64,000 bases of DNA from Psychrobacter sp. PL19 (GCF_017875835.1 NZ_JAGING010000001.1:248001-312000); one strand, 5' to 3'; shown: positions 8,214 to 17,329, numbered from the stretch's first letter. Numbers and translations: made by a program. The notes: generated from the sequence alone by a model not told the origin.

Positions 8214-9197
8214 TTATAAGCTAGTACTTATGCTTATCACACGTGCGTTGCGCAATAAAGTTGTAGTCTCATAAGTGGTACGTACTTGTTTTTGACGGCT
8301 GGTATCTGTTTTTAGTACGTTGCTTTGACCTAATAAGGTAAACGATGTTTGATCATCACTACCTAATATAGGAGTGCTACCGTGAACAATAAAACCCATC
8401 TTAATAGACGTTATGGCAGGCTTATCGGCTGTTATTTTAAGATAGGCACTGCTAGGTAAATACATCATCTGTCCTACGCTAGTAGAGGCTGTTGCTTGTG
8501 TACCCAATAAAACTTTAAACTGATCAACATTCACCATAAACTCTTGTCCTGCTTGACCAAAGTTACGCGAATCACTTGCTGATGTCACAACTTCTATGCC
8601 ACCTGTTTTATTAACGCGCCCTGCGTCACAGGCTAATACTAAATTTTTGATAGCGCCACTGCTAGTATTGCCCGTTGCTAGTCGCAAAAAATAACGCTCA
8701 ACGATGATATCGTTAACAGCAGCAACCGACCCTTCACAGTCTCTCAGTGGACTGCCTGTTATATTTATATACTGAATAGTCAATTGATCACTATTTATAG
8801 CTGTGTTGGAGATACCTGTCCATCCGTTTGTGCCGTTAGGAGTATCACCAGCACGTCTCGTTAGATAGTCTGTATTAATAAGAGGTGCAGAGGTAATACC
8901 AAGGTTAGCACCCGTTAATACAACACCACCATTGACTGTGGTACCGTCGATTTGAGTAGAAGGATTGCCTAAATTTGCTAAGCGAACATTTTTTTCTAGC
9001 TGCTGTAATCCAAATACACTTGCATCTTGTAATTCACTGCCACTAGATTGGATACTACTCGTTCTTATATTAACTATATATATTTGTATAACAGCCGCGG
9101 AAATGAGAAGTCCCAGCACTAAAGAAACCATTAACTCTATTAATGTAAAACCTGCCTGACGGTCGTAAATATATTCATAATTATGATTGGATAGCAT
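8214..9197 (-). CDS. pilW: Type IV pilus minor pilin-like assembly protein PilW
   Basis: A 327-residue prepilin with cleavage after Gly16 ([28 protein letters not shown]) and Glu at +5. The ATG at 9197 is chosen because GGAGG lies 7 nt upstream and the start overlaps the pilV stop by one base (TGATG), implying translational coupling; a start at 9221 would lack this. The size and the VNVDQFKVLLGTQ-type central region fit PilW, a component of the pilus initiation complex. It sits fourth from the operon's 3' end, in the order conserved in Acinetobacter and Pseudomonas. Confidence 0.88.
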   Translation of the reverse strand: MLSNHNYEYIYDRQAGFTLIELMVSLVLGLLISAAVIQIYIVNIRTSSIQSSGSELQDASVFGLQQLEKNVRLANLGNPSTQIDGTTVNGGVVLTGANLGITSAPLINTDYLTRRAGDTPNGTNGWTGISNTAINSDQLTIQYINITGSPLRDCEGSVAAVNDIIVERYFLRLATGNTSSGAIKNLVLACDAGRVNKTGGIEVVTSASDSRNFGQAGQEFMVNVDQFKVLLGTQATASTSVGQMMYLPSSAYLKITADKPAITSIKMGFIVHGSTPILGSDDQTSFTLLGQSNVLKTDTSRQKQVRTTYETTTLLRNARVISISTSL

Positions 9198-9763
9198 CAG
9201 TAAGCCTCCATAATGAAGCACTCTGCTCCATTCTTATAAGTGCCGTTGGCATTGGCACAAGCATTTGCTAAAGTATCATCTAATGCCACTGTGGTATCTC
9301 CCCAGGTAGCCACAAAGCATTGACGTTCTTGGTTGCCTGACGTACCAGGACAACCATCAGGTACTAAGCCAATAGTAATGTCATTTGCAGTTGCATATGA
9401 TTTAATTAATAACCCATCACGTGTCGCAAGTTGATTGATAGTACAACTATCTGCTGGTATGGGTACAGTACTCGTATTCTTCACGCAACTATCTTTTGTT
9501 ATACTCACACTACCAACACTTATAGAATCCGAAGCCCCATTTATCGCTGTTTTAAAGGCTGCAATACCACTTGGATTAGCACGCATAGTTTCCGCCCCTC
9601 CTCTCATGATAGTCAAAGAGCGTGTACGCATTAAGCTTTCATCTGTTGCCTTGATTGCCGACATTTGCATGGCTGTAAATCCCAGTACCGCCACTGCCAA
9701 TAACAGTAACGCCACTAGTACTTCCACCAATCCGACACCACGCTGCGAGATAAAACTGTTCAT
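9197..9763 (-). CDS. pilV: Type IV pilus modification / minor pilin PilV
   Basis: A 188-residue prepilin with leader MNSFISQRG and mature start VGLVEVLVALLLLAVAVLGF, the divergent but typical PilV N-terminus with Glu at +5. The MQMSAIKATDESLMRTRS segment after the helix is also characteristic. The ATG at 9763 overlaps the fimU stop (ATGA) and has GGAGG 9 nt upstream, so it is preferred to the GTG at 9769. PilV belongs to the minor pilin set that nucleates pili. Confidence 0.9.
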   Translation of the reverse strand: MNSFISQRGVGLVEVLVALLLLAVAVLGFTAMQMSAIKATDESLMRTRSLTIMRGGAETMRANPSGIAAFKTAINGASDSISVGSVSITKDSCVKNTSTVPIPADSCTINQLATRDGLLIKSYATANDITIGLVPDGCPGTSGNQERQCFVATWGDTTVALDDTLANACANANGTYKNGAECFIMEAY

Positions 9764-10257
9764 GGGCACGTTCCTCCCAACTTGTTAGTAATGTTCGCAA
9801 TAGTACTGACTATAATTTGTCTAGGGCTGATACTAGTATTACTATCGCAAATGGTATAAGTTCTCTCATTTGTGGTTTTACTAGGCTTGAACTCAATACT
9901 ACTTTGTGTAGAATTTATCGTACTTTTGCTATCATATTGATAAGTAGCCACTATGTTTAATTTTTGATCTAGGCCAGGATCTCTGATGATAATAGTACCT
10001 AAAGCCGTGCCATTGTTATTAACGCTCAAGGTCAAAACTTGCCGACGGATGACACTTTCAACTTTAGCTTCTTTTAGAGCATTCGTTAAAGTTGCCGTCG
10101 TTGACTTGATCCGCTGATTGGCCAGCTGAGTACTGATATTGGGCGCGGCAATACTCACGATGATGGCCAGCACGGCAATAGTGACCATCAACTCAATTAG
10201 GGTAAATCCTAAACTGGTCGTGAATCGGTATGACAAGCTATTAACAGGTGCGCTCAC
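9760..10257 (-). CDS. fimU: Minor pilin FimU/FimT (GspH family)
   Basis: A 165-residue prepilin with cleavage after Gly17 ([27 protein letters not shown]). The GspH/FimT pattern follows: LANQRIKSTTATLTNALKEAKVESVIRRQVL and a Cys-containing beta-strand near the end. Translation probably begins at a GTG: AGGA lies 7 nt upstream, while the nearby ATGs run into a stop. It is the first gene of the minor pilin operon. FimU-type proteins couple the minor pilin tip complex to the major pilin; FimT relatives can bind DNA in transformation. Position favours FimU. Confidence 0.87.
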   Translation of the reverse strand: MSAPVNSLSYRFTTSLGFTLIELMVTIAVLAIIVSIAAPNISTQLANQRIKSTTATLTNALKEAKVESVIRRQVLTLSVNNNGTALGTIIIRDPGLDQKLNIVATYQYDSKSTINSTQSSIEFKPSKTTNERTYTICDSNTSISPRQIIVSTIANITNKLGGTCP

Positions 10258-10607
10258 ATCATATTCCTATATATAAGCGCCGCTAGTTATGAGTGCCACT
10301 AGCTATAAATGCCGCTAATCGTTCAATGGTAATTAACACCTTATTTTTAAGGTGTCTATTCCTACTCTAATTTATCGATATTATATGGTTTATTTACTAA
10401 AACTATGGTTAATGATTTTATATTACAACCAGTGCAATTCTTGTTCCATAATTACTAGTCGTTGCTGTATATAAGAGAAGACTGCGATTGCCTCTAATGA
10501 GATTAAACACAAGTTTAGACCCACTGTATAAATAATATAACGTTAAGATAGTACATAAGCAACACGCTAGTGGTGAGAGATGATGGGGCTATGATTGTGG
10601 AATATGG
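10258..10607. other. Intergenic region upstream of fimU
   Basis: 350 bp, AT-rich, no supported ORF. It must contain the operon promoter, but I found no sigma-54 motif with correct GG/GC spacing here, unlike the two pilin genes. Confidence 0.5.
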
Positions 10608-11444
10608 TTATTGACTGCCATGAGCGAGGGTATAAGCGGAGAGGTGGTAAGCATTAGTGGGATTAGAAGAAATGTGCGAATTTGCTTCTGAGGAGCCAGT
10701 AGACTGATTATATAATGTGCGTCCTAGCGCTTGTAAGCTAGCACCTGTTGTGGCCACATCATCAAATAACAAAAAGCGCTTAACTGGTGGATTTTCAGTT
10801 AAGGCAAAGGCATCGTTTAGGTTGCTTAAGCGTTCAGCGCGGCTCAATCCTTGCTGACTGATAGTATCATCGACCCGCTGTATGCCTTGCCACAGTGGTA
10901 TTTGCCAATGCTTGGACAGTTGCGCGGATAAAATACTGACCGGATCAAAGCCACGTTTGATCAACCGCTGATTGGTAGTCGGCATAGCAACAATGACACT
11001 GTTATCACGATGACAACCATGTGGCCGTGGCAGTTGACGCAAGATGTGTAGCAATAAAGGCAGCTTGGTCATATCTTCATGCTGCTTAAAGGCACGGATG
11101 ACTTGGCGTATAGGGTAGTCGTAATAGCTAGCTGCTTGAATGGGCAGCGCGGTGCCAGCAGCAAGATCAACATGAAAGGGTTCGGGTAGCCACGCGATGC
11201 TGTTATGACAGCGCGGACAGAGCAGACCGCTACTAAAACGGTTATTAAATCGACGGCGCAGGTTGGCAATAAAGGAATGATTGGTATGTAAGGTACGTAA
11301 GGTATGTAAGATATCAGTATGTGGCGGATTTTCGGTGGTGGGTTGCGGATTAGGGGCGCTGCGATAAATGCGGCATAGCTGGCAGTTTACCCTTAGATAC
11401 TCTGCCAACCATAGTCCACTTTGGTAAGGTGCTAAACGTCGCAT
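10608..11444 (-). CDS. comF: ComF family protein (competence-associated phosphoribosyltransferase-like)
   Basis: A 278-residue cytosolic protein. Cys21/Cys24 and Cys76/Cys79 form a probable zinc-binding double CxxC module, separated by a long insertion (residues 28-72) that usual ComF proteins lack. The C-terminal phosphoribosyltransferase fold carries the PRPP motif LLFDDVATTGAS at 225-236, and SYYDYPIRQVIRAFK is the typical ComF central helix. ComF is required for natural transformation in several bacteria, acting after DNA uptake. The adjacent type IV pilus genes fit a competence role. It appears to be monocistronic. Confidence 0.9.
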   Translation of the reverse strand: MRRLAPYQSGLWLAEYLRVNCQLCRIYRSAPNPQPTTENPPHTDILHTLRTLHTNHSFIANLRRRFNNRFSSGLLCPRCHNSIAWLPEPFHVDLAAGTALPIQAASYYDYPIRQVIRAFKQHEDMTKLPLLLHILRQLPRPHGCHRDNSVIVAMPTTNQRLIKRGFDPVSILSAQLSKHWQIPLWQGIQRVDDTISQQGLSRAERLSNLNDAFALTENPPVKRFLLFDDVATTGASLQALGRTLYNQSTGSSEANSHISSNPTNAYHLSAYTLAHGSQ

Positions 11445-11514
11445 AAAACACCATACCTGTTATTTAGGCAACAACATAAATTATTCAATGACATAAGCCA
11501 TTCAACGACGTAGT

Positions 11515-12927
11515 CTACAAACCTTTCCAGTCATTCAACACTATCCCTAAACCGACGGTAGTATTTTCATGGTTGTAGTCAATGAGAGACTCGCCATAAC
11601 CATGGAACACTTGCAAATAGCCATTCACATTACTGGTTAAGGGATAAACATAGTCAAGCTGTACTGCGCCCTTATCCGTCTTGGTATTGTAGCGTACTGT
11701 GCCACCGATGCTTTGTTTACTTGGCAAGTTATATAAGAAAGTTACATCGCCATAACCCATGAAGTCTTCGATATCAGAGTTGTCATCATCACTGCCATTC
11801 TCTTCACCTATTCGCGTCCAAAGTTTTGGTAGAATAGAAAAATTGCCCCATTCAGCAGCACCCATCAAAAACACCCGATTCCACGAGCGTGATAGAGGAT
11901 CAGACTGCCCATTAGAATGATGCGACGCCCCTGCCCCTAGCATGCGCAAGCGTCCACCAAACGGTAAGTTGGCTTTCACAGGCTGAGTGATGAACACTTC
12001 AGGCTCATAATCAGTGGCACGAAAAGGTCGTGAGTTGTCTTCATTGTAGACCTGCCAATGCGACTGCTGAGTATAAGCAAACCACATATCAGCGCTGGTG
12101 CCAAATAGATCTTCAGCGACTTTGGTTTTAAGAGACACTTGTAGCTTCAGCTCGGTAGAGCGCATTTCATTGGAGGTGAAAGGCTCTTCTAGCTGTCGAG
12201 TCGGGCTACCAGGATTACGGTTGGGTTTGAAATTATAAAAATAAGGTAACAAATACATGGGACGATGCGGACGTACCGAATAAGTGCCACGCTCACTGTT
12301 TTTATCTAAATCATAGGCTAGACTTAGTGCGCTGAACTTGTCGATATCATCTTGAGTAACGCCCACTTCTTCTAAAATTTGCGCTTCATCTTTGACAAAC
12401 TCACCCGTTTCCAAGTTGCCTTGGGTGAATGGCTGGTTGGTCGCCGACAGGGTTTTGGCGTCGTCGCCTGCAGCAGCATTAATGGTAATCACATTCTCAG
12501 CTAATACTACTTGTGGATTGCCTGAGAGCGTACTTTGAAAGGTTTTTACTAGATCTACCGGCTGCTTAATAGTAGTGTAACTTGGGGTTTTGCCTTCTTG
12601 CGACACCTTATCAAAACAGGCTAGCCGCGCCGCACTGGTCTGCACTTGAGTGCATTCAAAAAACAATCGAGTCTGCTGAGCAACAAAGGCATCATTAGCC
12701 AGTTCACTGTCATTAAAGTCAGCATTAGGATTGTTTAAACCCTTATAAATGGCCTGTGGCGATTCAGAGGCATTTATCGCTAGCGGTTCTACCTTCGATG
12801 AATCGTTAGTGGCTGCTTGTGCTGATAACGCAAAACAGCTGAGCGTCAAACCAATAGCCATAGTTAAATAAGTCGGCGTACCTTGATAGTTAATGCTTTG
12901 GCGCGGTGAATTCATACTGGCAAACAT
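11515..12927 (-). CDS. pldA: Outer membrane phospholipase A (OMPLA)
   Basis: A 470-residue outer membrane beta-barrel lipase. A signal peptide ends near residue 38 (LSAQA). The barrel domain in the C-terminal 260 residues contains HHSNGQSDPLSRSWNR at about residue 334, the family motif with catalytic His and Ser. Alternating aromatic beta-strands and the end WKGL are consistent with OMPLA. It is far longer than the E. coli enzyme (about 290 aa), owing to about 190 residues of extra N-terminal sequence, where LACFDKVSQ is a recurrent Moraxellaceae pattern. The ATG is preceded by AAGGA. It hydrolyses acyl chains from misplaced outer-leaflet phospholipids, maintaining asymmetry. Confidence 0.92.
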   Translation of the reverse strand: MFASMNSPRQSINYQGTPTYLTMAIGLTLSCFALSAQAATNDSSKVEPLAINASESPQAIYKGLNNPNADFNDSELANDAFVAQQTRLFFECTQVQTSAARLACFDKVSQEGKTPSYTTIKQPVDLVKTFQSTLSGNPQVVLAENVITINAAAGDDAKTLSATNQPFTQGNLETGEFVKDEAQILEEVGVTQDDIDKFSALSLAYDLDKNSERGTYSVRPHRPMYLLPYFYNFKPNRNPGSPTRQLEEPFTSNEMRSTELKLQVSLKTKVAEDLFGTSADMWFAYTQQSHWQVYNEDNSRPFRATDYEPEVFITQPVKANLPFGGRLRMLGAGASHHSNGQSDPLSRSWNRVFLMGAAEWGNFSILPKLWTRIGEENGSDDDNSDIEDFMGYGDVTFLYNLPSKQSIGGTVRYNTKTDKGAVQLDYVYPLTSNVNGYLQVFHGYGESLIDYNHENTTVGLGIVLNDWKGL

Positions 12928-13336
12928 AGATGTCCTTTATCTTACTGGCATTGCAGCCAGCAGAGTATCTGAGGTAACTAACATATGAGGTAACTAACAT
13001 ATGAGGTAACTAACATAAAAGTTATCGTAACCGCTAACATAGGAAATAGAATAAACGATAGTAAAAATGAGCTAGAAAATAAACAGGACTTGGATATTGA
13101 GAACAGCAACAGTGACTTCAAAATTGTTGATTTATTGTAACGAAAATGTGTCCCAGTTGCTAGCAGCGATTGAGCATTCTATGGTCATTTTATAGGATAT
13201 ATTTTTTGGCTTGGAATTGATTGATAATTAGTTGATATTTAGTTTATAGTTAGTTGATAGTTAGTTGATAGCAACTTAACAGCTGGCTGATAATAGGGGA
13301 TGCAGGCAACTATAATCAACTGTCATGCCTGAATGA
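12928..13336. other. Intergenic region upstream of pldA with short tandem repeats
   Basis: About 410 bp without a gene. It holds a three-copy 16-bp repeat (12971-13017) and an AT-rich run of loosely repeated TTAGTTGATA units (13217-13275). No clear promoter was assigned. Confidence 0.55.
12971..13017. repeat. 16-bp direct repeat, three copies
   Basis: GAGGTAACTAACATAT is repeated head to tail at 12971, 12987 and 13003; the last copy is one base short. It lies 44-90 bp upstream of the pldA start, within its probable promoter or leader. Confidence 0.95.
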
Positions 13337-13996
13337 TTATTGATAGCGTACGCCATTACTGTCAATCCAGCCGCCTTGACGGCGAGCAGCCGGATCGTGA
13401 TGGGTCCAGTGTACCAAGCCGCCCTTATTATTATAAACATACTCGCCATAAAAGCTCAGCGAAGTTCCTTTGGAAACCTCAGCGACCCGCGGTGCCAAAT
13501 CGATATTGTGTACCAACAATACCGTCTGCTTCGGACTAACCCCCTCAAGCTCGACCAGTATTTTTTGATGGCGGCTACCGTCGTTGTCGTCAGGCAAGGC
13601 CTTGATAATTATCCCACAACCTTTAACCTGTCGGTCTGATTGCTGTGCTTTAAAAGCATTGACTAGCGTCTCATTTTGACAGGCAGTAGCAACCGTTATG
13701 ACGCTGAAATCTCTGTTAACGTCTACGCCGCTTGCTATCGCCTCATCGGTTGGTGCGTCTGCGTAAGTAGGAACGATATCAGAGAATAAATCATCCTCAA
13801 CTACAGCACTGACCCCATCATTATTAACGGGTTGGTCAGTGCTGCCTTGGAGGTTGTTTTGCTGGTCAGCAGACACGGAGTCGCTTGGTTGGCAGGCGCT
13901 AAGCAGCACTACACTAACAAGCAAACCCGTCAGTACGCCAATTGATAAATGCTGCGTTGGCCTGGCAACTGTAGCTACCACATTAAAAATAGTCAT
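13337..13996 (-). CDS. DUF3465-containing lipoprotein
   Basis: A 219-residue protein with an N-terminal hydrophobic stretch and the lipobox LLSAC (Cys35), so it is probably a lipoprotein. Residues 36-90 are an acidic, low-complexity linker. The C-terminal domain (about 115-219) contains HNIDLAPRV, FYGEYVYNNKGG, VHWTHHDP and GGWIDSNG, the recognisable DUF3465 pattern. The fold of that family is OB-like; its biochemical function is unknown to me. It stands alone, with a repeat element on one side and pldA on the other. Confidence 0.8.
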   Translation of the reverse strand: MTIFNVVATVARPTQHLSIGVLTGLLVSVVLLSACQPSDSVSADQQNNLQGSTDQPVNNDGVSAVVEDDLFSDIVPTYADAPTDEAIASGVDVNRDFSVITVATACQNETLVNAFKAQQSDRQVKGCGIIIKALPDDNDGSRHQKILVELEGVSPKQTVLLVHNIDLAPRVAEVSKGTSLSFYGEYVYNNKGGLVHWTHHDPAARRQGGWIDSNGVRYQ

Positions 13997-14076
13997 AGAG
14001 ATAGAGTCAATTTATCTGGATAGTCTTAAGGGTATGGTTGAGTAAAAACTAACGTTATACCTTGGTAGCCATAGTT

Positions 14077-14204
14077 TATAGATGAACTACCTTAAAAACG
14101 CTAGGGTACTGCTGGTATAAGATTTTTGTAGCCTCTGTCTGGGTAGGCACAGCAAGCAAGAAAATTTTATACCAGTGGCTCTGTTTTATATTGAATCAAT
14201 TATA
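14077..14204. mobile_element. MITE-like palindromic repeat, copy A
   Basis: The core at 14107-14178 begins GTACTGCTGGTATAA, contains CCTCTGTCTGGGTAGGCACA and the run AGCAAGCAAGAAAA, and ends TTATACCAG. The outer ends (TATA..GATGAAC and GAATCAATTATA) are degenerate inverted repeats. Related copies lie at 21313-21453 and 43864-44009. It sits between the DUF3465 gene and dsbD, outside genes. Confidence 0.8.
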
Positions 14205-14231
14205 TCAATCTATACCCCTCAGCATATTGCG

Positions 14232-16448
14232 TTATTTATTGAGTCTAGTCAACGTCTGTTCAAACTCTTGCCGACCCACTTCACCCACTTGCTTCGCAAC
14301 TAGCTGATCCTCTTGATAGTACAGTAGCGTTGGGGGACCGAATAGCTGATAACGCGCTAAAATAGCTTTAGAGTCAGCGCTGGTCTCAGTGATGTCTAAT
14401 TTGACCAGCTTCCAACCCTGCATTTGCGCGGGACGATTATAGAATAAATTTTTATCCATAATACGGCACTCAATACACCATTCAGCGGTGACATCGACCA
14501 AGACTTTAGGGGTTGCAGCAGTGATGAGGTCTAGCTGTGCTAGGGTGGTAATAGTCTCATCGGTCGATTTATTATTACCTATAGATTGACCATCAGTCGA
14601 TTGGAGCATCATTGACGCCGCGCCTAATGACGCTAACGGATGCAAGCTATCATCATTACCCAGTGCTGCACCGATGATCAAACAGGCCGCCCAAATACCC
14701 GCTACCATGCCCAGTGCTTGCGTGAGCATTCGGCCTTTACCGATCCAGCTCCATGCCCATGTCACAACCACCATGAACCATAGTGCCCATATCAGTAGCA
14801 TTACTGGCGAGATAAAGACCCGCTCAATCAATAGCAGGGCAACTGCGAATAACAATAAGGCAAAACCTTGCTTGACCCAGTCCATCCACTCGCCAGCTTT
14901 CGGTATAATTTTCCCTTGGGTAGCCCCAATTAATATCAACGGTGCTGATAAGCCAAAGCCCAGCATAAATAAAGCCACAAATCCTAGTAACGGACTACCG
15001 ATGGTAGACACCGCCAGTAGTGCCCCAAATAATGGTGCGGACACACAGGGTGAAACGATCAAGGCGGATAAAAACCCAGCCACTAGACTGCCGCCGGTAC
15101 TACCAAGCTTGCTATCACCCGCTTGACTTAAGCCTTGCATTTTACGGGTAATGAATCGTGGTAAACGAACCGTAAATACTCCAAGCATATATAGGCCGAG
15201 TAATACAAATATAATAGCAAAGCTGATTAAGATAATGGGATTTTGTAGCCAGCCGATGATACCTAATGACTCGCCAAATACCGCAATCAATGCCCCCAAG
15301 ATACCGTAAGCAGTGGCGACCCCTATGGCATAGCTAGTGGTTAAGATAACCCCTCTTTTGACCGTTGGGTTTTCCTCACGCGCGACGATATTAGCGACGA
15401 TGGGCAACATCGGTAGTACGCATGGGGTCAAGGCCAAGCCCAGACCCGCTAAAAACAATAAGCCTAAGGCCAACCACGGATGAGAAGCCAGCCCAAACGG
15501 ATCGCTTTCTACTAAATTATCGACTGCGCCGGCATCACCGTCAGTAGCGTCACCTAATACGCTACCATCTGCCCCAGAAATTGTATTGGCAGTGTTTTCA
15601 TTTAGAGCGCTGTCTTCTAGAGAGCTGTATTCTAAAGAATCATCATCTATCAAGGCATAGTCAATAACCTCATCATCGGTTAGCGCTTGCCCCGCGTCAG
15701 ACGTGAGGCCATTAGCATCAGTTACATTGCTAATTGCTGCTGTCGTCGTACCTGCAGCTACCACTCCATTCACAGGATTAAGGTTTTCTTGGGCGTTATT
15801 CGCAAGATTATTTTTAGTTGCAGAGTTTCTGGCAGCAGTGCCGACGTTATTTACCGCGGACTGTTGCGGTGCAGCCGCAATATTGACGGTAGTTTTGATC
15901 TTTTCAGGTGGATAGCACAGGCCTGCATACGCACAACCTTGCCAACCAATGACAATTGCTGCACTATTTAGCGCTTTGCCATTACTGCTGGTCAGCGTGG
16001 TGGTCGCCACTACATTGGCCTGATCAAAGACGGCTACTTGTCCATATGTTGGATCATCAATTGACTTAGGAGACTGACTAAAGCTAAAAGGCCCGGCGGT
16101 CACGCCAGCAGGCAAGGTTAGCTTAATTTGATCTCTATAGACATAGTGCTCAGGCGTGATATCAAAGTTAATGGCCAACCGGGTGCCAATACTGGCAGGT
16201 TTGCTGCTACTACTGACTTGAAAGGCTTTATCCACTGGCAAAAATTTAGGCTGGGTATCCGTTTTTTTGCTACTAAATAGATCGCTCAACCCTGCCGCTT
16301 GGGTTGTCATTGACGTCGCAGACAGTCCAGTAAGCAACGAGCTACCAGCAATAACAAATGCCAATAAATAAGACTTTTTTGCAGGGCCATTTGTAGTTAG
16401 CGACGATGCTTTTAATGATGGGATGCTGTCTGGGGTCTTGATGGACAT
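14232..16448 (-). CDS. dsbD: Thiol:disulfide interchange protein DsbD
   Basis: Inner membrane protein of 738 residues that moves electrons from cytoplasmic thioredoxin to periplasmic thiol proteins. A signal-like segment (28-52) precedes the periplasmic alpha domain, which has the redox pair Cys172/Cys178 in GWQGCAYAGLCYPPEK. Residues 195-315 are an Asn/Asp/Ser-rich linker absent from the 565-residue E. coli protein. The transmembrane domain has the two redox cysteines in LTPCVLPMLP and VSPCVSAPLF. The C-terminal thioredoxin-like domain carries WCIEC (Cys658/Cys661). All six functional cysteines are present. A free copy of its alpha domain is encoded 48 bp upstream on the same strand. Confidence 0.95.
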   Translation of the reverse strand: MSIKTPDSIPSLKASSLTTNGPAKKSYLLAFVIAGSSLLTGLSATSMTTQAAGLSDLFSSKKTDTQPKFLPVDKAFQVSSSSKPASIGTRLAINFDITPEHYVYRDQIKLTLPAGVTAGPFSFSQSPKSIDDPTYGQVAVFDQANVVATTTLTSSNGKALNSAAIVIGWQGCAYAGLCYPPEKIKTTVNIAAAPQQSAVNNVGTAARNSATKNNLANNAQENLNPVNGVVAAGTTTAAISNVTDANGLTSDAGQALTDDEVIDYALIDDDSLEYSSLEDSALNENTANTISGADGSVLGDATDGDAGAVDNLVESDPFGLASHPWLALGLLFLAGLGLALTPCVLPMLPIVANIVAREENPTVKRGVILTTSYAIGVATAYGILGALIAVFGESLGIIGWLQNPIILISFAIIFVLLGLYMLGVFTVRLPRFITRKMQGLSQAGDSKLGSTGGSLVAGFLSALIVSPCVSAPLFGALLAVSTIGSPLLGFVALFMLGFGLSAPLILIGATQGKIIPKAGEWMDWVKQGFALLLFAVALLLIERVFISPVMLLIWALWFMVVVTWAWSWIGKGRMLTQALGMVAGIWAACLIIGAALGNDDSLHPLASLGAASMMLQSTDGQSIGNNKSTDETITTLAQLDLITAATPKVLVDVTAEWCIECRIMDKNLFYNRPAQMQGWKLVKLDITETSADSKAILARYQLFGPPTLLYYQEDQLVAKQVGEVGRQEFEQTLTRLNK

Positions 16449-16496
16449 GAAGGGCTACCTATTTATTACTAATATTTGAATCGACCTATTCAATAT

Positions 16497-17069
16497 TTAT
16501 TTGCGGGACACCGTAATATCAACCGTGGTTTTAATCTTCACTGGTGGGTAGCATAATCCTGCTTCTGCACAGCCTTGCCAACCAATAATAAGCGGTGCAT
16601 TCTTCGCCCCTTTACCATTATTGGTGGTCAAGGTCGTGGTTGCCACGACGCTTTTTTGCGTAAACACCGGTACCTGACCAAAAGTTGGATCATTAATTGA
16701 GACTGGCGGCTGACTAAAAGTAAACGGGGTGGCGCTCACGCCTTTAGGAAAATTTAAAGTGAGCTGGTCTTTATAAACATAATGACCTGGCGTGATATCA
16801 AAAGCGATCGATAAACGCGTGCCCTTGGCCATCGCTTTAGAACGACTACTCACTTGAAAAGCTTTATCAACAGGCAAAAACTTCGATTGCGCCGTATTGC
16901 CATTATTACCAAATAGATCACTTAGACCTGCAGCCTGAGTAGTCATAGAGGTCATTAATAAGCCGGTCATCAACGAAGTACTTGCGATGACCAGCGCCAG
17001 CACATAAGTCTTTTTAGAGTCTGGTTTTTTTGTTGGTACTGTTATTAATGCTGGCGTCTTAATTGACAT
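16497..17069 (-). CDS. Stand-alone DsbD N-terminal (alpha) domain protein
   Basis: A 190-residue probable periplasmic protein nearly collinear with residues 1-190 of the downstream DsbD. The two share the start MSIKTP, the export segment ending MTTQAAGLSDLF, KFLPVDKAFQVSS, and the redox motif GWQGCAEAGLCYPP (Cys167/Cys173). It then stops before the membrane domain. This is a tandem partial duplication with both cysteines kept, so it is unlikely to be a dead fragment. It could shuttle electrons from the DsbD membrane domain to other substrates. AAGGTAGG precedes the ATG. It is probably co-transcribed with dsbD. Export as a soluble or N-terminally anchored protein cannot be told apart. Confidence 0.85.
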   Translation of the reverse strand: MSIKTPALITVPTKKPDSKKTYVLALVIASTSLMTGLLMTSMTTQAAGLSDLFGNNGNTAQSKFLPVDKAFQVSSRSKAMAKGTRLSIAFDITPGHYVYKDQLTLNFPKGVSATPFTFSQPPVSINDPTFGQVPVFTQKSVVATTTLTTNNGKGAKNAPLIIGWQGCAEAGLCYPPVKIKTTVDITVSRK

Positions 17070-17173
17070 AAATACCTACCTTTGACGGTTAATGTTTAAA
17101 ATCAAAACTTACTGTTGATAGCAGGGTCACTAAGGACAAAAGACTGTCTAGCGCAGTATTGAACTTGTCATGT

Positions 17174-17206
17174 CTATTGCTATTGCTATTGCTATTGCTA
17201 TTGCTA
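17174..17206. repeat. Hexanucleotide ATTGCT tandem repeat
   Basis: TATTGC/ATTGCT units repeat without interruption about five times. The array lies about 105 bp upstream of the DsbD-alpha start codon, outside any gene. Confidence 0.95.
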
Positions 17207-17245
17207 CCACGGCGTATAATAGTAAAAATACCAACCAATAACGCC

Positions 17246-17329
17246 TTATTGATTGGTACTTATTGATTGGTACTTATTGATTGGTACTTATTAGTTGGTA
17301 CTTATTGGTTGGTACTTATTAGTTGGTAC
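17246..17329. repeat. 14-bp tandem repeat, six copies
   Basis: TTATTGATTGGTAC occurs three times identically (17246, 17260, 17274), then as variants TTATTAGTTGGTAC, TTATTGGTTGGTAC and TTATTAGTTGGTAC. The 14-bp unit is not a multiple of three and no ORF uses it. There are no spacers, so this is a VNTR-like locus rather than a CRISPR. Confidence 0.95.

Noticed and set aside
10258-10607. Sigma-54 promoter for the minor pilin operon
   Set aside because: A GTGCCA near 10290 looked promising, but the GC dinucleotide is not at the required spacing.
16497-17069. DsbD-alpha gene as a pseudogene of dsbD
   Set aside because: The frame is intact, both redox cysteines and the export segment are kept, and it has its own ribosome binding site.
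17246-17329. Possible CRISPR array
   Set aside because: Units are only 14 bp, directly adjacent with no spacers, and no cas genes lie nearby; it is a simple tandem repeat.
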